A DNA stretch of 41,728 nucleotides from a virus, in IMG/VR virus record IMGVR_UViG_3300036884_000014, positions 1-41,728 of that record; one strand, 5' to 3'. Position 1 is the first letter of the stretch. Every line of letters starts with the position of its first letter. Positions 40,285 through 41,728 of the stretch are shown here, piece by piece. A program made the position numbers and the translations under genes. Below the pieces are notes generated by a model, which ran no database searches, had not been told where the DNA came from, and worked only from the letters and a program-made list of their open reading frames with translations.

Positions 40285-40872
40285 ATGACAACCCAACGTA
40301 CACCAACAGGCCATGCTAGTACAGGTGGCATTCAACAGCATAGTTTAGGCGCGGATTATCCGTTTTTAATTATTGGCGTAGATACCCCGGAAACAGCGAA
40401 AACTACGCATCACTTATATCGTGCCGTGCATCTTACCAGCGGCTACACTTCACCTACTCGTGATACCTACGAAGCCGCGCAAGCAGACATTGCCAGAATG
40501 AAATTAGCCGATGAAGTCAGGATCAATTGCAGCAAATACACAGCGTATAGGTTAGGGTATATTCACTATACGTCCGGCGCACGGACAGGCAATCCTTTCA
40601 CCCGTAACGCTACTGACTACGGACTGTTTGGTAAAGGCGCGTATGATGCAGTTCGATTGGCAAGTTTAACCGAAGCAACTTTCGGAACGCAAATTCAAGA
40701 TCGTACAGGCCCTACTACGAACGAACAGACAAAATTGGGCGAACACATTGCAGAGCTTTTACGTCTTCCGGTAAACGAGTGTGGCAGGTACAATACAACC
40801 GTTGGCGATAAGTCCGCCTTGGGCCTGTATCTGACTCTACGCCGGGTAATTAACGGGGAGATACTATCATGA
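40285..40872 (+). CDS. Hypothetical protein (195 residues)
   Basis: ATG 40285 after AGGAGG. MTTQRTPTGHASTGGIQQH; a polar protein with no membrane segment, several Thr- and Tyr-rich stretches (HLTSGYTSPTRDTYEAA) and a C-terminal helix (SALGLYLTLRRVIN). No family recognised. ATGA overlap with next. Confidence 0.7.
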   Translation: MTTQRTPTGHASTGGIQQHSLGADYPFLIIGVDTPETAKTTHHLYRAVHLTSGYTSPTRDTYEAAQADIARMKLADEVRINCSKYTAYRLGYIHYTSGARTGNPFTRNATDYGLFGKGAYDAVRLASLTEATFGTQIQDRTGPTTNEQTKLGEHIAELLRLPVNECGRYNTTVGDKSALGLYLTLRRVINGEILS

Positions 40873-41099
40873 AAACGATTATCACCTACAATTTGAGATG
40901 TCCAGACGGTTTGTATATTTCGGCTTTCCGCCCTTATGACTATCTGATTGGGTTGAAAAATCCGGTATCCGTGGGCAAGATCATAACTGTTTATCCTTCA
41001 CTGGATGTGACAGCCGAAATTAGCCGGGTACTGACTAAGGCCGAACTCCGTGAAGTTTCGGAACAATGCAAACAGAACTGCAAACAAACGGAGATTTAA
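40869..41099 (+). CDS. Hypothetical protein (76 residues)
   Basis: MKTIITYNLRCPDGLYISAF; beta strands, then a Glu/Gln/Lys-rich helix with C-K-Q-N-C-K. No family recognised. GGAGA near its end serves the next gene. Confidence 0.65.
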   Translation: MKTIITYNLRCPDGLYISAFRPYDYLIGLKNPVSVGKIITVYPSLDVTAEISRVLTKAELREVSEQCKQNCKQTEI

Positions 41100-41101
41100 T
41101 C

Positions 41102-41728
41102 ATGACTCAATTAATTATTGAAACTCAAGAACAGGCTGACACGTTAGTTAAAAATAACGTTTTAGCGTTTCCCGGAAATATCATCTTCAACTGCGTTATC
41201 AAGGCTGGCTGGTCTATCAAGGCTGTCGGGTCTATCGAGGCTGGTGAGTTTATCGAGGCTGGCGAGTTTATCAAGGCTGGCGGGTTTATCGAGGCTGGCG
41301 GGTTTATCAAGGCTGGGTTTATCAAGGCTGGCGAGTTTATCAAGGCTGGCGGGTCTATCGAGGCTGGCGGGTCTATCGAGGCTGGCGAGTTTATCGAGGC
41401 TGGCTGGTCTATCGAGGCTGGCTGGTTTATCAAGGCTGGCGAGTTTATCAAGGCTGGCGAGTTTATCGAGGCTGGCGAGTCTATCGAGGCTGGCGAGTTT
41501 ATCAAGGCTGGCTGGTCTATCAAGGCTGGCGAGTTTATCAAGGCTGGCTGGTCTATCAAGGCTGGCGGGTCTATCAAGGCTGGCTGGTCTATCAAGGCTG
41601 GTGAGTTTATCGAGGCTGGCGAGTTTATCGAGGCTGGCTGGTTTATCGAGGCTGGCGAGTTTATCAAGGCTGGCGCAGATTACGGCATTTATTGCGGTTT
41701 GGCTTTCAAACTTTCAATAAAATTTAAA
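41102..41728 (+). CDS. Hexapeptide-repeat solenoid protein, 3' end outside window
   Basis: ATG 41102 follows GGAGA; the frame stays open for 209 codons to the window end. A 32-residue head (TQLIIETQEQADTLVKNN, then LAFPGNIIFNCV) leads into 27 units of I-[KE]-A-G-[EGW]-[FS] (41198-41680), then A-D-Y-G-I-Y-C-G-L-A-F. One unit lacks a residue (41306-41320). Proteins with S-I-K-A-G-G-S-I-E-A-type repeats occur in phages and bacteria and should fold as a beta-solenoid; function is unknown. Other frames of the same DNA give long repetitive frames on both strands that are shadows. Confidence 0.85.
   Translation, partial: MTQLIIETQEQADTLVKNNVLAFPGNIIFNCVIKAGWSIKAVGSIEAGEFIEAGEFIKAGGFIEAGGFIKAGFIKAGEFIKAGGSIEAGGSIEAGEFIEAGWSIEAGWFIKAGEFIKAGEFIEAGESIEAGEFIKAGWSIKAGEFIKAGWSIKAGGSIKAGWSIKAGEFIEAGEFIEAGWFIEAGEFIKAGADYGIYCGLAFKLSIKFK
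41198..41680 (+). repeat. 18-bp tandem repeat array (27 units)
   Basis: The unit is ATC[A/G]AGGCTGGC, then [G/T][A/G]G, then T[T/C]T. Twenty-six units are 18 bases and one is 15. Variation is almost confined to three codons: AAG/GAG, GAG/GGG/TGG and TTT/TCT. Confidence 0.95.

Noticed and set aside
41125-41667. Minus-strand frame of about 180 codons made of P-A-S-I-N-S-type repeats
   Set aside because: It is the complement of the hexapeptide-repeat array; the plus-strand frame from 41102 has a ribosome binding site and a non-repetitive head.
41198-41680. Possible CRISPR array
   Set aside because: The 18-bp units are contiguous with no spacers and stay in one reading frame.
41244-41720. Plus-strand frame of S-L-S-R-L-A-G repeats
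   Set aside because: Same array read in another frame, starting inside the repeats with no ribosome binding site.
1-41728. Diversity-generating retroelement as in BPP-1
   Set aside because: No reverse transcriptase motif and no template/variable repeat pair was seen; tail genes lack an obvious variable repeat. It could lie outside the window.
1-41728. Temperate lifestyle (integrase, repressor, att site)
   Set aside because: No tyrosine or serine recombinase or CI/Cro-like gene recognised; absence in a partial genome is not proof.

Overview
The window looks like a large part of a podovirus genome (short-tailed, tailed dsDNA phage) infecting a Gram-negative host. The reasons are a P22 gp10-like tail-hub protein, a beta-helix tailspike, several ejection-type virion proteins without any tape measure or contractile-sheath gene, an inner/outer membrane spanin pair (which presupposes an outer membrane), a terminase pair, and host sigma70-type promoters throughout. 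The gene set recalls the BPP-1/BcepC6B/Xfas53 type of podovirus with a giant virion protein; that placement is from memory of the families, not from a search. Portal, scaffold and major capsid genes are not present, and both window ends cut through genes, so this is an incomplete genome. No integrase, repressor, reverse transcriptase, tRNA or CRISPR array was seen.

Layout. (1) 1-5517, rightward: end of a tail-fibre-type gene, lysis cassette (L,D-transpeptidase-like enzyme, i-spanin, o-spanin), tailspike, gp10-like hub, a second fibre-like protein. (2) 5528-18971, rightward from two sigma70-like promoters: Gly/Ala/Gln-rich virion proteins leading to a 3114-residue multidomain protein with a degenerate GGDEF domain, an HExxH motif and a C-terminal polyvalent-protein-type region. 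(3) 18999-19029, a terminator between convergent operons. (4) 24072 back to 19042, leftward early operon: papain-like protein, Rad52/Sak-like annealing protein, RecB-like exonuclease, coiled-coil protein, a frameshifted HNH endonuclease and a family B DNA polymerase. (5) 24021-24522, a divergent control region holding one leftward and three rightward promoters and a structured, terminator-ended RNA of about 175 nt. (6) 24523-34741, rightward: SF2 helicase, Toprim primase, nucleotide-metabolism-like enzymes, metallophosphoesterase, small and large terminase. (7) 34748-37881: small membrane and zinc-type proteins, VRR-NUC-like nuclease, NinB, Ref-like HNH, SSB, KTSC. (8) 37878-41728: a run of short unknown genes in small cassettes each with its own promoter, ending in a hexapeptide-repeat protein that runs off the window.

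How it works together: leftward and rightward early transcription from the control region would supply polymerase, helicase, primase, SSB and a two-component (exonuclease plus annealing protein) recombination system backed by NinB, Ref-like and VRR-NUC nucleases; the terminase packages concatemers; the giant protein and its neighbours are probably ejected with the DNA; the transpeptidase-like enzyme and spanins lyse the cell. The most interesting items are the uncharacterised structured RNA at 24120-24294, the hexapeptide-repeat gene at 41102-41728, two apparently leaderless genes, a roughly 36-residue module shared between the giant protein and a 70-residue stand-alone protein, and three short tandem duplications, two of which rewrite protein C-termini.
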